Positions 36,675-46,742 of a stretch of DNA of 64,000 nt are shown one piece after another. The notes below the pieces were generated by a model. It was not told the DNA's origin. It ran no database searches and saw only the letters and a program-made list of their open reading frames with translations. Each line of letters starts with the position of its first letter. The stretch's first letter is position 1. Made by a program: the position numbers and the translations under genes. Origin of the DNA: JBCBJX01 sp038522735 (GTDB lineage: Bacteria; Pseudomonadota; Alphaproteobacteria; Caulobacterales; Parvularculaceae). Where the stretch lies: positions 1-64,000 of the forward strand of contig JBCBJX010000006.1 of NCBI GenBank assembly GCA_038522735.1, read 5' to 3'.

Positions 36675-38095
36675 AGCTCTCGGACCTCTTTGAGCGGCCT
36701 TTCGATCCGGACCCGGAGATCCGCGGGATCACCGCCGACAGCCGCGCCGTCGAGCCGGGCTTCCTCTTCGCCGCCATGCCGGGAACGGTCATCGACGGCG
36801 CGAAGTTCATTCCCATGGCGGAGGAGAAGGGGGCGGCGGCGGTCCTCGCCGGCCCCGGCGCGACAGCGCGCGTTCCGCTGGTCGCGGCGGACGATCCGCG
36901 GCTCGCCCTCGCTCGGGCCGCGGCCCGGTTCCATGGCGGGCGGCAGCCGGAGACCCTCGCCGCAATCACCGGCACCAACGGCAAGACGTCCGTTGCAAGC
37001 TTCGCAGCGCAGATCTGGTCCGCCTGCGGACGCAAAGCCGCGAGCATGGGCACCCTCGGCGTCAGCGGGGCGGGCTTCGAGCGGGCGCTCCGGCACACGA
37101 CGCCCGATCCGATCGAGGTGCACGACGTTCTCGACGCGCTCGACGCCCATGGCGTCACGCACCTCGCCCTCGAAGCGTCGAGCCACGGCCTCGCCCAGCG
37201 CCGCGTCGACGGCGCGCGCGTCGCGATCGCGGCCTTCACCAACATCACCCGCGACCACCTCGACTACCATAAGGACTTCGACGACTATTTCCGCGCCAAG
37301 CTGCGTCTGTTTACGGAGGTTCTCGCCGACGACGGGGCCGCCGTCGTCGACGTCGACGGGCCGAACGCCCTCGCCGTCGCGGAAAGCGCCCGCGGCGCGA
37401 AAGTTCTCAGGACCGGCCGCCGGGGCGACGCGGTGCGCATCGCGAAAGCCGATCCGCAGCCGGAGGGCCTCGCCTGCACGTTTGAAATCGACGGGCGTCC
37501 CTTCGACGTCCCGCTCGCCCTCGTCGGCGGGTTCCAGGCCTCGAACGCCGCCGTCGCTGCGGGGATCGCCCTCGCATCGGGGGAGGGGGCGGAGGCGGTC
37601 GCCGGAACGCTCGCGGGCCTCAAGGGCGTCCGGGGGCGGATGGAGTTCGCCGGAAGCGCCGGCGGCGGCGCGGTCTATGTCGATTACGCCCATACGCCCG
37701 ACGCCGTCGCGACGGCCCTCGCAGCGCTCCGGCCCCATGCCGAAGGCCGCCTCATCGCCCTCGTCGGCGCCGGCGGCGATCGCGACCGGGAGAAGCGCCC
37801 GCTCATGGGGCGGGCCGCGGCCGAGAACGCGGACATCGTCATCGTGACGGACGACAATCCGCGCTCGGAAGACCCCGCAGCCATCCGCGCCCAGGTCAAG
37901 TCCGGCGCGCCGGACGCGACGGAGATCGGCGACCGGGCCGAAGCGATCCGGGCGGGCGTCGCCCTGCTGCGGCCGGGCGACGTCTTCGCCGTCCTCGGCA
38001 AGGGCCATGAGACGGGCCAGACGGTCGCGGGCGTCGTCCTCCCCTTCGATGATGCGGGCGAAGCGCGGGCGGCGTGCGCGGAAAGGAGCGCCTGA
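36671..38095 (+). CDS. murE: UDP-MurNAc-tripeptide synthetase, meso-DAP adding MurE
   Basis: The 474-residue ligase shows the ATP loop ITGTNGKTSV, the carbamylated-lysine region DYFRAKLRLF and the DNPRSEDP motif. DNPR is diagnostic for meso-diaminopimelate as substrate rather than lysine, so the peptidoglycan is of the Gram-negative type. Start ATG 36671 overlaps ftsI by four bases. Cytoplasmic; third amino acid addition in the precursor pathway. Confidence 0.96.
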   Translation: MKLSDLFERPFDPDPEIRGITADSRAVEPGFLFAAMPGTVIDGAKFIPMAEEKGAAAVLAGPGATARVPLVAADDPRLALARAAARFHGGRQPETLAAITGTNGKTSVASFAAQIWSACGRKAASMGTLGVSGAGFERALRHTTPDPIEVHDVLDALDAHGVTHLALEASSHGLAQRRVDGARVAIAAFTNITRDHLDYHKDFDDYFRAKLRLFTEVLADDGAAVVDVDGPNALAVAESARGAKVLRTGRRGDAVRIAKADPQPEGLACTFEIDGRPFDVPLALVGGFQASNAAVAAGIALASGEGAEAVAGTLAGLKGVRGRMEFAGSAGGGAVYVDYAHTPDAVATALAALRPHAEGRLIALVGAGGDRDREKRPLMGRAAAENADIVIVTDDNPRSEDPAAIRAQVKSGAPDATEIGDRAEAIRAGVALLRPGDVFAVLGKGHETGQTVAGVVLPFDDAGEARAACAERSA

Positions 38096-38096
38096 G

Positions 38097-39551
38097 ATGA
38101 ACGCGGTGTGGACGGCCTATGAGGCGGCGGCGGCGACGGGCGGGGCGCTCTGCGCCCGCGGCGGCGACCCGGACGACTGGTCGATGGAGGAATGGTCCGC
38201 CCGGGGCCTTTCCATCGACACCCGCACCCTGAAACCCGGCGAGATCTTCCTCGCCCTGAAGGACGCCCGCGACGGCCATGATTTCGTGCCGGCCGCGTTC
38301 AAAGCCGGGGCGAGCGCCGCCGTCGTCAGCCGCACCCTCGACCAGGCGCCCGACGGCGCGCCGCTCCTCCTCGTGCCGGACACGATGGCCGCGCTGCGGG
38401 ACCTCGCCGCCGTCGCCCGGGATCGCAATTTCGGCAAGCGGATCGGCGTCACCGGCTCCGCCGGCAAGACGTCGACCAAGGAGATCCTCCGCACCGTCCT
38501 CGCCGCCTGCGGGCGGGCCCATGCGGCGGACAAGAGCTTCAACAACTATCTCGGCGTGCCGCTCACCCTCGCGGCGCTGCCCCTGCGGGCGGATTATTCC
38601 GTCTACGAGATCGGCATGAACCATGCGGGCGAGATCACGCCCCTGACGGAGCTCGTCCGCCCCCACGCCGCGATCGTGACGACCGTCGGCGAGGCGCACC
38701 TTGAATTTTTCGACAGCGTCGAAGGCATCGCCGAAGCGAAAGCCGAGATCTTCCGCGGGCTGCCGGAGGGCGGCGCGGCGATCATCCCCCTCGACAACGC
38801 CTACGCGCCGCTCCTCACCCGCCGGGCGCTGGAGGCGGGCGCGCGCATCATCACCTTCGGCGAAAGCGAGCAGGCGGACTATCGCCTCACCGGCTACCGG
38901 CCGGGAGAGGAGGGGGCCGAGATCGAGGCCGCCGTTCCGGAGGGCTTCGTCACCTTCCGCCTCGCCGCGACCGGCCGCCATCAGGCGCTGAACGCCCTCG
39001 CGGCTCTTGCGGCGGCCGAGGCCGTGGGCGCGGACCGCACGAGGCTCCTCGGCGCGTTCGAAAGCGCCGGCGCGGCGGCCGGCCGGGGGCGGCGCGAGCG
39101 GCTGCGCCTCGCCGGCAAAACGATCACCCTCATCGACGAAAGCTATAACGCGAACCCCGCCTCCATGCGGGCGGCGCTCGCGGGGCTCGCCGAAACCGAA
39201 CCCGGCCCCGGCGGCCGGCGGATCGTCGTCTTCGGCGACATGCTGGAGCTCGGCCCGGACGCGCCGGCGCTGCACGCCGGTCTCGCGCCGGACCTTGAAA
39301 ACGCAGGCGTCGGGCGCCTCTACGTCGCCGGAGACCTCGCAGGCGCGCTCCAGGACGCCGTCCCCGAGGCGATGCGCGCCGGCGCCGCCGACGCGGCCCT
39401 CGATCTCGCGGACCGGATTTTAGCCGAAATTAAGGACGGCGACGTGTTAATGGCCAAAGGATCCAACGCCTCCCGGGTCGGCGCCCTGATCGCGCGATTG
39501 CGCGAAATCGCCGAACCGGCCGAGGGTCCCCCCGCCGCGCCAGACGACTGA
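38097..39551 (+). CDS. murF: UDP-MurNAc-tripeptide:D-Ala-D-Ala ligase MurF
   Basis: ATG 38097, behind AAGGAG, gives 484 residues and starts just after the murE stop. Family marks are GVTGSAGKTSTKEILRTVL, FNNYLGVPLTLAALPL and YEIGMNHAGEI. It adds D-Ala-D-Ala to the UDP-MurNAc-tripeptide. The longer frame back to 38007 overlaps murE and is not used. The C-terminal 15 residues, rich in Pro and Ala, are not conserved. Confidence 0.95.
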   Translation: MNAVWTAYEAAAATGGALCARGGDPDDWSMEEWSARGLSIDTRTLKPGEIFLALKDARDGHDFVPAAFKAGASAAVVSRTLDQAPDGAPLLLVPDTMAALRDLAAVARDRNFGKRIGVTGSAGKTSTKEILRTVLAACGRAHAADKSFNNYLGVPLTLAALPLRADYSVYEIGMNHAGEITPLTELVRPHAAIVTTVGEAHLEFFDSVEGIAEAKAEIFRGLPEGGAAIIPLDNAYAPLLTRRALEAGARIITFGESEQADYRLTGYRPGEEGAEIEAAVPEGFVTFRLAATGRHQALNALAALAAAEAVGADRTRLLGAFESAGAAAGRGRRERLRLAGKTITLIDESYNANPASMRAALAGLAETEPGPGGRRIVVFGDMLELGPDAPALHAGLAPDLENAGVGRLYVAGDLAGALQDAVPEAMRAGAADAALDLADRILAEIKDGDVLMAKGSNASRVGALIARLREIAEPAEGPPAAPDD

Positions 39552-39556
39552 AGCCC

Positions 39557-40663
39557 ATGCTGTATCACCTTTTCGTTCCGCTTGCGGACAGTTTCTCCCT
39601 GTTCAACGTCTTCCGGTATCTCTCCTTCCGGTCGGCGGGGGCGGTGGTGACGGCGCTCGTCTTCGCCTTCCTCATCGGGCCGAGCCTCATCGCCTGGATG
39701 CGCGAAAAACAGGGCAAGGGCCAGCCGATCCGCGAGGACGGGCCTGAAGGCCATATCGTCGCCAAGGCCGGCACGCCGACCATGGGCGGGGTGCTCATTC
39801 TCTTCGGCCTCGCCCTCGGCACGCTCCTGTGGGCGCGGCTGGACAACCCCTATGTATGGATCGTCCTCGGCGTGACGCTCGCCTACGGCCTCCTCGGCTT
39901 CGTCGACGATTATCTGAAGGTGACCAAACAGAACCCGCGCGGTCTCGTCGGCCGTGGCAAGCTGTTCGTCCAGTTCGCCGTCGCCCTCGGCGCCGGCTGG
40001 GCGTGCGTGCGGGTCTTCGGAACAACCGAGGCGGCGGACATCTCCATCGCGACCTCCGTCGCGCTGCCGTTCCTGAAGGACGTCTACATCCCCCTCGGCT
40101 ACGCCTTCGTGCCCTTCGCCATGATCGTCATCGTCGGCGCGTCGAACTCGGTGAACCTCACCGACGGCCTCGACGGCCTCGCCATCGTTCCCGTCATGAT
40201 CGCTGCGGCGACCTTCGGCGTCTTCGCCTACCTCGCGGGGCATGCGGAGTTTTCGCAATATCTCGCCATCCCGGCGGTGCCGGGCGCCGGGGAGCTCATC
40301 GTCCTCTGCGCGGCGCTGGTCGGAGCGGGGCTCGGGTTTCTCTGGTTCAACGCGCCGCCGGCGGCGATCTTCATGGGCGATACGGGCTCCCTCGCCCTCG
40401 GCGGGGCGATCGGCGCCATCGCCGTCGCCGTCAAGCAGGAGCTGGTTCTCGCCATCGTCGGCGGGCTTTTCGTCGTCGAGGCGCTCTCGGTGATGATCCA
40501 GGTCGCGTCTTTCAAGCTGACCGGCAAGCGCGTCTTTCTCATGGCGCCGATCCACCACCATTTTGAAAAGCTCGGCTGGAAAGAACCGACCATCGTCATC
40601 CGGTTCTGGATCATCGCTTTCGTGCTCGCACTCGCGGGCCTTCTCACCTTGAAACTGCGCTGA
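39557..40663 (+). CDS. mraY: Phospho-MurNAc-pentapeptide translocase MraY
   Basis: The 368-residue integral membrane enzyme has ten predicted helices. Conserved loops include GPEGHIVAKAGTPTMGG, NLTDGLDGLA and APIHHHFEKLGWKEP with the HHH motif, plus the FVDDYLK aspartates. It transfers phospho-MurNAc-pentapeptide to undecaprenyl phosphate to make lipid I. Start ATG 39557 is five bases after murF. Confidence 0.97.
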   Translation: MLYHLFVPLADSFSLFNVFRYLSFRSAGAVVTALVFAFLIGPSLIAWMREKQGKGQPIREDGPEGHIVAKAGTPTMGGVLILFGLALGTLLWARLDNPYVWIVLGVTLAYGLLGFVDDYLKVTKQNPRGLVGRGKLFVQFAVALGAGWACVRVFGTTEAADISIATSVALPFLKDVYIPLGYAFVPFAMIVIVGASNSVNLTDGLDGLAIVPVMIAAATFGVFAYLAGHAEFSQYLAIPAVPGAGELIVLCAALVGAGLGFLWFNAPPAAIFMGDTGSLALGGAIGAIAVAVKQELVLAIVGGLFVVEALSVMIQVASFKLTGKRVFLMAPIHHHFEKLGWKEPTIVIRFWIIAFVLALAGLLTLKLR

Positions 40664-40689
40664 AGACGGAGCGAAGGAGGGGAGCGGAC

Positions 40690-42108
40690 ATGATCGACCT
40701 TTCAGGACTGCGCGGCGAGACGCTCGCCGTCTTCGGGCTCGGCGCGAGCGGGCTATCCGCGATCGAAGCGCTCGTCGCCGGCGGCGCGAACGTCCTCGCC
40801 TGGGACGACAAGGACGCCGCCCGCAAAGCGGCCGAAAAGCTCGGCGCGAAAGTCGAGCGCTACGACAACTGGGACTGGACGAGGATCGCCTCCCTCGTCC
40901 TCGCCCCCGGGGTGCCGCTCACCCATCCCCGTCCGCACCCGGTGGTTCTCACCGCCCGCGAGGCGGAGGTCGAGGTGATCGGCGATGTGGAGCTCTTCGC
41001 ACGGGCCTATAAAAAAGCGCCGCCCGGCGCGCCGAAGATCGTCGCCATCACCGGCTCGAACGGCAAGTCGACGACGACGGTGCTGGTCGCGCACCTCCTG
41101 AACGCGCTCGGGACGCGCGCCGTCGCCGTCGGAAACATCGGAACGCCGATCCTCTCCGCCCCCGGATGGTCGCAGGCCGATATCTACGTCGCCGAGCTTT
41201 CCTCCTTCCAGCTCGACCTCACATCGAGCTTCAAAGCGGATGTCGCGGTTCTCCTGAACATCACGCCCGACCATCTCGACCGTCATGGCGACATGGCGAA
41301 TTACGTCGCCGCGAAATGCCGGATCTTCCTCAATCAGACGGCGAACGACCACGCCGTCATCGGCGTCGACGACGCGCCGAGCCAGACGATCTGTACGGAG
41401 CTCTCATCGAAAGCCAGGCGGGTCGTCACGCCCGTGACCGTCGGCGCGGCCGTCGGCTTCGGCGTCTTCGCCATGGACGCGGTCGTCTATTCCCGCGACG
41501 GCGGGCGCACGGAGACGCTGGCGAGCCTGAAAAACGCCAAGGCTCTTCAGGGCGCCCACAACTGGCAGAACGCCGCTGCGGCGCTCGCCGTCCTCCGCGT
41601 CCTCGGCGTCGAGCCGACGAAAGCCCAGCGGGCGCTCGACAGCTTCTCCGGGCTGCCGCACCGCGCCGAGACCGTAGCGAAAGCGGGTCGGCTGACGTTC
41701 ATCAACGACTCCAAGGCGACGAACCCGGAAGCCGCGGCGAAGTCGCTCAGCGCTTACCCGGACGTCTTCTGGATCGCCGGCGGCCGATCGAAATCCGACG
41801 ATTTCTCCGTCCTCGCCGGGTCCGTCAAATCCGTCCGCCAGGCGTTCTTCATCGGCGAGGCGGCGGAGACGATGAAAGGGGCGTTCCCGGACATTCCCTC
41901 CGAAGTGAGCGGAACCCTCGTCAAGGCCGTGCGGGCCGCCGCCGAGGCGGCCGAAGCCTCCGACGCGAAAGAGCCCGTCATTCTCCTCGCGCCCGCCTGC
42001 GCATCCTTCGATCAGTTTACGAATTTTGAAGCCCGCGGCGACGCCTTCCGGGCCCTCGCCCGCCTGCAGGCGCGAAAAGCCGACGGCTCGAACGGAGAGG
42101 CCGCGTGA
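40690..42108 (+). CDS. murD: UDP-MurNAc-L-Ala:D-Glu ligase MurD
   Basis: The 472-residue ligase begins with a Rossmann-like VFGLGASGLSAIEAL stretch, then has ITGSNGKSTTT for ATP binding and NITPDHLDRHG. It adds D-glutamate to UDP-MurNAc-L-Ala. AAGGAGGGGAG before ATG 40690 is one of the strongest ribosome binding sites in the cluster. Its stop overlaps the ftsW start by four bases. Confidence 0.96.
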   Translation: MIDLSGLRGETLAVFGLGASGLSAIEALVAGGANVLAWDDKDAARKAAEKLGAKVERYDNWDWTRIASLVLAPGVPLTHPRPHPVVLTAREAEVEVIGDVELFARAYKKAPPGAPKIVAITGSNGKSTTTVLVAHLLNALGTRAVAVGNIGTPILSAPGWSQADIYVAELSSFQLDLTSSFKADVAVLLNITPDHLDRHGDMANYVAAKCRIFLNQTANDHAVIGVDDAPSQTICTELSSKARRVVTPVTVGAAVGFGVFAMDAVVYSRDGGRTETLASLKNAKALQGAHNWQNAAAALAVLRVLGVEPTKAQRALDSFSGLPHRAETVAKAGRLTFINDSKATNPEAAAKSLSAYPDVFWIAGGRSKSDDFSVLAGSVKSVRQAFFIGEAAETMKGAFPDIPSEVSGTLVKAVRAAAEAAEASDAKEPVILLAPACASFDQFTNFEARGDAFRALARLQARKADGSNGEAA

Positions 42109-43247
42109 TCGCGGTCTCCCGCGCCGATACAGGGTATCTCGCCCGCTGGTGGTGGACGGTCGATCGGCCGGTCGCGTTCGCGAGCCTCGCTCTCATGGGC
42201 CTCGGCCTCATTCTCGTCGCGACAGCGGGGCCGGCGGCGGCGGCGCGGATTTCCTCCGTCGCCGACGCCTCCCATTTCATCGTCCGGCATGCGGTCTTTC
42301 TCGCGCCGGCCGCGGTCGTCCTGACGGCGACGGCGCTCGCGCCTGCTTCATGGGTGCGTCGCGCGGCGCTTGCGGCGTTTCTCGGCAGCCTGGCCCTCAT
42401 CGTCCTTGCTCTGATGGTCGGCCCCGAGATCAAGGGCGCTCACCGGTGGATCGATCTCGGTCCGTTCATGCTGCAGCCGTCGGAGTTCTTAAAACCCGGC
42501 CTCGTCGTCGCCTGCGCGTGGGTCCTGTCGGAGCGGCTTCGCGATCCGGAAGCGCCGGGGCGGGTGCTGGCGATCGCCGCCTATCTCGTCTCCGCCGGGC
42601 TGCTCATCAAACAACCGGACTACGGACAGTTTCTCTTAACGACCGCGGCCTGGGGCGCGACTTTCTTCGTCGCCGGCCTTAACTGGGCGTGGATCGCCGC
42701 GCTCTCGACCTTCGCCGTTTCAGCGCTCGCCGGCGCTTACCTCGCCGTGCCCCATGTGGCTCACCGGATCGACGCGTTCATGAACCCTGAAACCGCCGAC
42801 ACCTTCCAGGTCGACCGGTCCATCGAAACGATCATGCGCGGCGGGCTGTTCGGCGCGGGGCCGGGGGAGGGGGTCGCGAAGCAGGGCCTCCCCGATGCGC
42901 ATACGGATTTCATTTTCGCGGTGCTGGCGGAGGAATACGGCCTCGTCGCCTGCGCCGGCCTCGTCGTGCTCTACGCGTTCATCGCGCTGCGCGCCTTCAG
43001 CGCTGCGGCGAGGCGGGGGAGCGTCTTCCAGCAATCGGCGGTCGCAGGGCTCGCGACCCTCATCGGCGCTCAGGCCTTCATCAATATCGGCGTCGCGCTC
43101 AGGGTTTTGCCGGCGAAGGGCATGACGCTCCCCTTTCTCTCCTATGGCGGATCGTCGCTCATCGCGACGGCCTTCACCCTCGGCCTCATCCTCGCCCTCG
43201 GCCGCGATCACGGCCCCGCCCGTCGCCGCGCCGAGGAACTGGTATGA
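42105..43247 (+). CDS. ftsW: FtsW, SEDS peptidoglycan glycosyltransferase
   Basis: The 380-residue membrane protein has about ten helices and SEDS blocks such as HRWIDLGPFMLQPSEFLKPG, the loop AEEYGLVAC and the final GMTLPFLSYGGSSLIATA. It polymerises lipid II at the septum with FtsI. Start is GTG 42105, coupled to murD by GTGA. Length and order are normal for the family. Confidence 0.96.
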   Translation: MIAVSRADTGYLARWWWTVDRPVAFASLALMGLGLILVATAGPAAAARISSVADASHFIVRHAVFLAPAAVVLTATALAPASWVRRAALAAFLGSLALIVLALMVGPEIKGAHRWIDLGPFMLQPSEFLKPGLVVACAWVLSERLRDPEAPGRVLAIAAYLVSAGLLIKQPDYGQFLLTTAAWGATFFVAGLNWAWIAALSTFAVSALAGAYLAVPHVAHRIDAFMNPETADTFQVDRSIETIMRGGLFGAGPGEGVAKQGLPDAHTDFIFAVLAEEYGLVACAGLVVLYAFIALRAFSAAARRGSVFQQSAVAGLATLIGAQAFINIGVALRVLPAKGMTLPFLSYGGSSLIATAFTLGLILALGRDHGPARRRAEELV

Positions 43248-44377
43248 GGGCTGAGGCCGCGACCAGGCCGCTCTGCATTCTCGCGGCCGGCGGCACCGGC
43301 GGGCACATGTTCCCCGCTGAAAGCCTCGCTCGGGCGCTGATCACGCGCGGCTGGCGGATCGGCCTCGTCACCGACGCCCGCGGGGCGCGCTATGCGGAGG
43401 AGTTTCCCGCCGAGTTCGCCCATCGCCTCGATGCGAAGACGCCCTCCGTGGGCGGGATAATCGCCCGGGCGGCGGCGGCGGTCTCCCTCGGCGCCGGGCT
43501 GATCAACGCATTGGGCCTCCTGCGGAAAACGAGGCCCGGCTTCGTCATCGGCTTCGGCGGCTATCCGGCGGCGCCGGCGCTGATCGCGGCGCGGATCCTC
43601 AATATTCCGCACGGCGTGCACGAACAGAACGCCGTCCTCGGCCGGGTGAACCGCCTCGCCGCCGGCTCCGCCGTCTTCGTCGCGACGGCCTTTGAGAGCG
43701 TTGCAAAGCTTCCCGCCGGCGCCCGGCAGGCGCATGTGGGGAACCCCGTTCGCCCGCCGATCCTCGCCCGCGCCGACGCGCCCTTCGCGCCGCCGGAGGA
43801 AGGCGGGGAGGTCCGGCTTTTCGTCTTCGGCGGCTCCCAGGGCGCGGACCTCTTCGCCCGCATCGTCCCCGAGGCGATCGGGCGGCTGCCGCAGGACCTC
43901 CGCGGACGGCTCCGCGTCGTCCACCAGGCGCGCGAGGAGCGGGCGGACGACGCGCGGGCCGCCTACGCCGCGGCGGGCGTTCAGGCTGAGATCGCGCCCT
44001 TCTTCAAAGACATCGCCGAGCGCATCGCGTCGGCGCATCTTGTCGTTGGCCGGGCGGGCGCCTCGTCGGTGACGGAAATCGCGCTCATCGGCCGGCCGTC
44101 GATCCTCTGCCCCCTCGGCGTCGCCATGGACGACCACCAGACCGCCAACGCCCGCGCGCTGACGGCGCCGGGCGCCGCGGAGGCGATCGCGGAGCCCGAC
44201 TTCACCGTCGAGGCGCTGCAAAACCGCCTTGAGAGCGCCTTGACCTCGCCCGAGCGCCTCGCGCAGATGGCCGACGCCGCGCGCGGGCGCATGCCGGCGA
44301 ACGCCGCCGACCGGCTCGCCGATCTCGTCGAGACCCATGCGCGCCTCACGCCAAGCGAGGACACGTCCGCACCATGA
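43244..44377 (+). CDS. murG: Lipid II synthase MurG (GlcNAc transferase)
   Basis: The 377-residue GT28 enzyme shows CILAAGGTGGHMFPAESLA at the start, GFGGYPAAPALIAA and HEQNAVLGRVNR. The C-terminal donor site contains VGRAGASSVTEIALIG. It adds GlcNAc to lipid I at the inner face of the membrane. Overlaps with ftsW and murC are four bases each. Confidence 0.96.
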   Translation: MRAEAATRPLCILAAGGTGGHMFPAESLARALITRGWRIGLVTDARGARYAEEFPAEFAHRLDAKTPSVGGIIARAAAAVSLGAGLINALGLLRKTRPGFVIGFGGYPAAPALIAARILNIPHGVHEQNAVLGRVNRLAAGSAVFVATAFESVAKLPAGARQAHVGNPVRPPILARADAPFAPPEEGGEVRLFVFGGSQGADLFARIVPEAIGRLPQDLRGRLRVVHQAREERADDARAAYAAAGVQAEIAPFFKDIAERIASAHLVVGRAGASSVTEIALIGRPSILCPLGVAMDDHQTANARALTAPGAAEAIAEPDFTVEALQNRLESALTSPERLAQMADAARGRMPANAADRLADLVETHARLTPSEDTSAP

Positions 44378-45816
44378 ACAAAGCCGCCATCGACACCGCG
44401 ATCGCCCGCGGGAAGCCGCGCCTTCCGTTTGATCTGAGCGCCGTCCACTTCGTCGGGATCGGCGGCATCGGCATGAGCGGCATCGCCGAGGTGATGCACA
44501 ATCTCGGATACGAGGTGCGCGGATCGGACATCGCCGAAAGCGCCAACGTCCTCCGCCTGCGCGAGAAGGGGATCGACGTGATGATCGGCCACGACGCGGC
44601 GAACATCGAGGGCGCCGACGCGGTCGTCGTCTCCACCGCGGTGAAGGCGACGAACCCCGAGGTCGCCGCGGCGCGGGCGCGACATGTGCCGGTGGTGCGC
44701 CGCGCCGACATGCTCGCGGAACTCATGCGCCTGAAATGGAACGTCTGCGTCGCCGGCACCCACGGCAAGACGACGACGACCTCGATGATCGCGGCGCTGA
44801 TGGACGCGGCGGGGCTCGACCCGACGGTGATCAACGGCGGCGTCATCAACGCCTACGGCACCAACGCCCGCCTCGGCGGCGGCGACTGGATGGTCGTCGA
44901 AGCCGACGAGAGCGACGGCACTTTCATCCGTCTGCCGACGACTGTCGCCGTCGTCACCAATATCGATCCCGAGCATCTCGATCATTACGGCGGCTTCGAG
45001 AAGCTGAAGGACGCCTTCGACCAGTTCGTCGAAAACACGCCCTATTACGGTTTCGGCGTCGTCTGCCTCGACCATCCGGAGGTGCAGGCCCTCGTCGGGC
45101 GCGTCACCGACCGCCGGCTCATCACCTACGGCGTCAATCCGCAGGCGGACGTCCGCGCCGAGAACGTCCGCTTCGAGGCGGGCGAGGCGCGTTTCGACAT
45201 CCTCTTCAGAAAGCGCGGCGAAGCAGAGCGCCGCCTCACGGACCTCCGCCTCGCCATGCCGGGGCTCCACAACGTTCAGAACGCGCTCTCCGCCGCCATC
45301 ATCGCCTCGGAAATGGGCGCGAGCGACGAGCAGATCCGCGCAGGGCTGGCAGGGTTCGCCGGCGTCAAGCGCCGCTTCACCAAGACCGGCGTCTGGAACG
45401 GGGCGACCATTATCGACGATTACGGCCACCACCCGGTGGAGATCGCGGCGGTCCTGCGCGCCGCCCGCAGCGTCGGGACGGGCAGGACCATCGCCGTCGT
45501 CCAGCCCCACCGCTACACCCGCCTGCGCGATCTCTTCGATGATTTCTGCGGCTGCATGAACGATGCGGACACGGTCTTTATCGCCGACGTCTTCGAGGCG
45601 GGCGAGCAGCCGATCGAGGGCTTTGATCGCGACCATCTCGTCGCCGGGCTCACCGATCACGGCCACCACGACGCCCGAGCGCTTTCAGGCTTCGACGCGC
45701 TCGCGACGGAAATCGCCGCGATCGCGGAGCCCGGCGACTACGTCATCTGCCTCGGCGCGGGGGACATCACGAAGCACGCGAACGCGCTGCCGGCGGCCCT
45801 GGAGGCCCTCGGCTGA
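44374..45816 (+). CDS. murC: UDP-MurNAc:L-Ala ligase MurC
   Basis: The 480-residue ligase has the N-terminal nucleotide fold VGIGGIGMSGIAEVMHNLG, the ATP loop GTHGKTTTTSM and EADESDGTF. The C-terminal part includes DDYGHHPVE. It adds L-alanine, the first residue of the stem peptide. ATG 44374 overlaps murG by four bases; murB overlaps its stop by one base. Confidence 0.97.
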   Translation: MNKAAIDTAIARGKPRLPFDLSAVHFVGIGGIGMSGIAEVMHNLGYEVRGSDIAESANVLRLREKGIDVMIGHDAANIEGADAVVVSTAVKATNPEVAAARARHVPVVRRADMLAELMRLKWNVCVAGTHGKTTTTSMIAALMDAAGLDPTVINGGVINAYGTNARLGGGDWMVVEADESDGTFIRLPTTVAVVTNIDPEHLDHYGGFEKLKDAFDQFVENTPYYGFGVVCLDHPEVQALVGRVTDRRLITYGVNPQADVRAENVRFEAGEARFDILFRKRGEAERRLTDLRLAMPGLHNVQNALSAAIIASEMGASDEQIRAGLAGFAGVKRRFTKTGVWNGATIIDDYGHHPVEIAAVLRAARSVGTGRTIAVVQPHRYTRLRDLFDDFCGCMNDADTVFIADVFEAGEQPIEGFDRDHLVAGLTDHGHHDARALSGFDALATEIAAIAEPGDYVICLGAGDITKHANALPAALEALG

Positions 45817-46742
45817 TGGCCCGCCCGCCGCTGGTCGGACTCGCGGACCTTCCCTCCGTCCGGGGAAAGTATGTCGAGGGCGCTGTCCTCGCGGATCTCA
45901 CCTGGCTGCGCGTCGGCGGGCCGGCGGACGTCCTCTTCATGCCGGCGGACGCGGAGGATCTCTCCCAATTTCTCGCCGCAACCCCGCCTGATATTCCGGT
46001 GACGGTCCTCGGCGTCGGGTCCAACACCTTGGTGCGCGACGGCGGAGTGCGCGGCGTCGTCGTCCGCCTCGGCGCGCCTTTCGCGGAGATCTCCGTTGAC
46101 GGAACGATCGTACACGCCGGCGCCGCGGCCCTCGATGCGAGCGTCGCCAAACGCGCGGCGCGGGCGAGCGTCGCGGGGCTTGAATTCCTGCGCGGCGTCC
46201 CCGGAACCATCGGCGGCGCCCTCCGAATGAACGCCGGCGCCTATGGCGGCGAGGTGAAAGACGTCCTCGTCTCCTGCGCAGGCTACGACCGCGCCGGCCG
46301 CCGGGTCGAATTCACCAACGTCGAAATGGGCTTCGACTACCGCCGCTCCGCCGTTCCGGACGGGATCATCTTCACCGAGGCGACCTTCGAGGGCGCCCCG
46401 GGCGACGCCGCGGAGATCACGGCGCGGATGGAGGAGATCATGGCGAAGCGCGAGGCGAGTCAGCCGATCCGCGAGAAGACGTCTGGCTCCACCTTCAAAA
46501 ATCCGGACCCGGACGCCTCCGGCGGCCGCAGCGCGTGGGCGATGGTCGACGCCGTCGGCGGGCGCGGCCGGCGGATCGGCGACGCCCAGTTCTCCGAACA
46601 GCACGCGAACTTTCTCATCAACCGCGGAAGCGCCACGGCCGCCGACCTGGAGGCGCTCGTCGAAGGGGTGCGCGCGGACATCCTGCGCGAGGAGGGCGTC
46701 GAGATGCACTGGGAAGTGAAGCGCATCGGGGAGCCTTTATGA
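45816..46742 (+). CDS. murB: UDP-N-acetylenolpyruvoylglucosamine reductase MurB
   Basis: The 308-residue flavoprotein has TWLRVGGPADVLFMP, GVGSNTLVRDGG and GVPGTIGGALRMNAGAYGGE for FAD binding, and SGSTFKNPDPDA with the catalytic Ser. It reduces the enolpyruvyl group to give UDP-MurNAc using NADPH. This is the short type II form usual in Alphaproteobacteria. No murA is present in the window. Confidence 0.96.
   Translation: MARPPLVGLADLPSVRGKYVEGAVLADLTWLRVGGPADVLFMPADAEDLSQFLAATPPDIPVTVLGVGSNTLVRDGGVRGVVVRLGAPFAEISVDGTIVHAGAAALDASVAKRAARASVAGLEFLRGVPGTIGGALRMNAGAYGGEVKDVLVSCAGYDRAGRRVEFTNVEMGFDYRRSAVPDGIIFTEATFEGAPGDAAEITARMEEIMAKREASQPIREKTSGSTFKNPDPDASGGRSAWAMVDAVGGRGRRIGDAQFSEQHANFLINRGSATAADLEALVEGVRADILREEGVEMHWEVKRIGEPL

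Noticed and set aside
43981..45669. A 562-codon open frame on the minus strand
   Set aside because: It is antisense to murG and murC, which are both intact.
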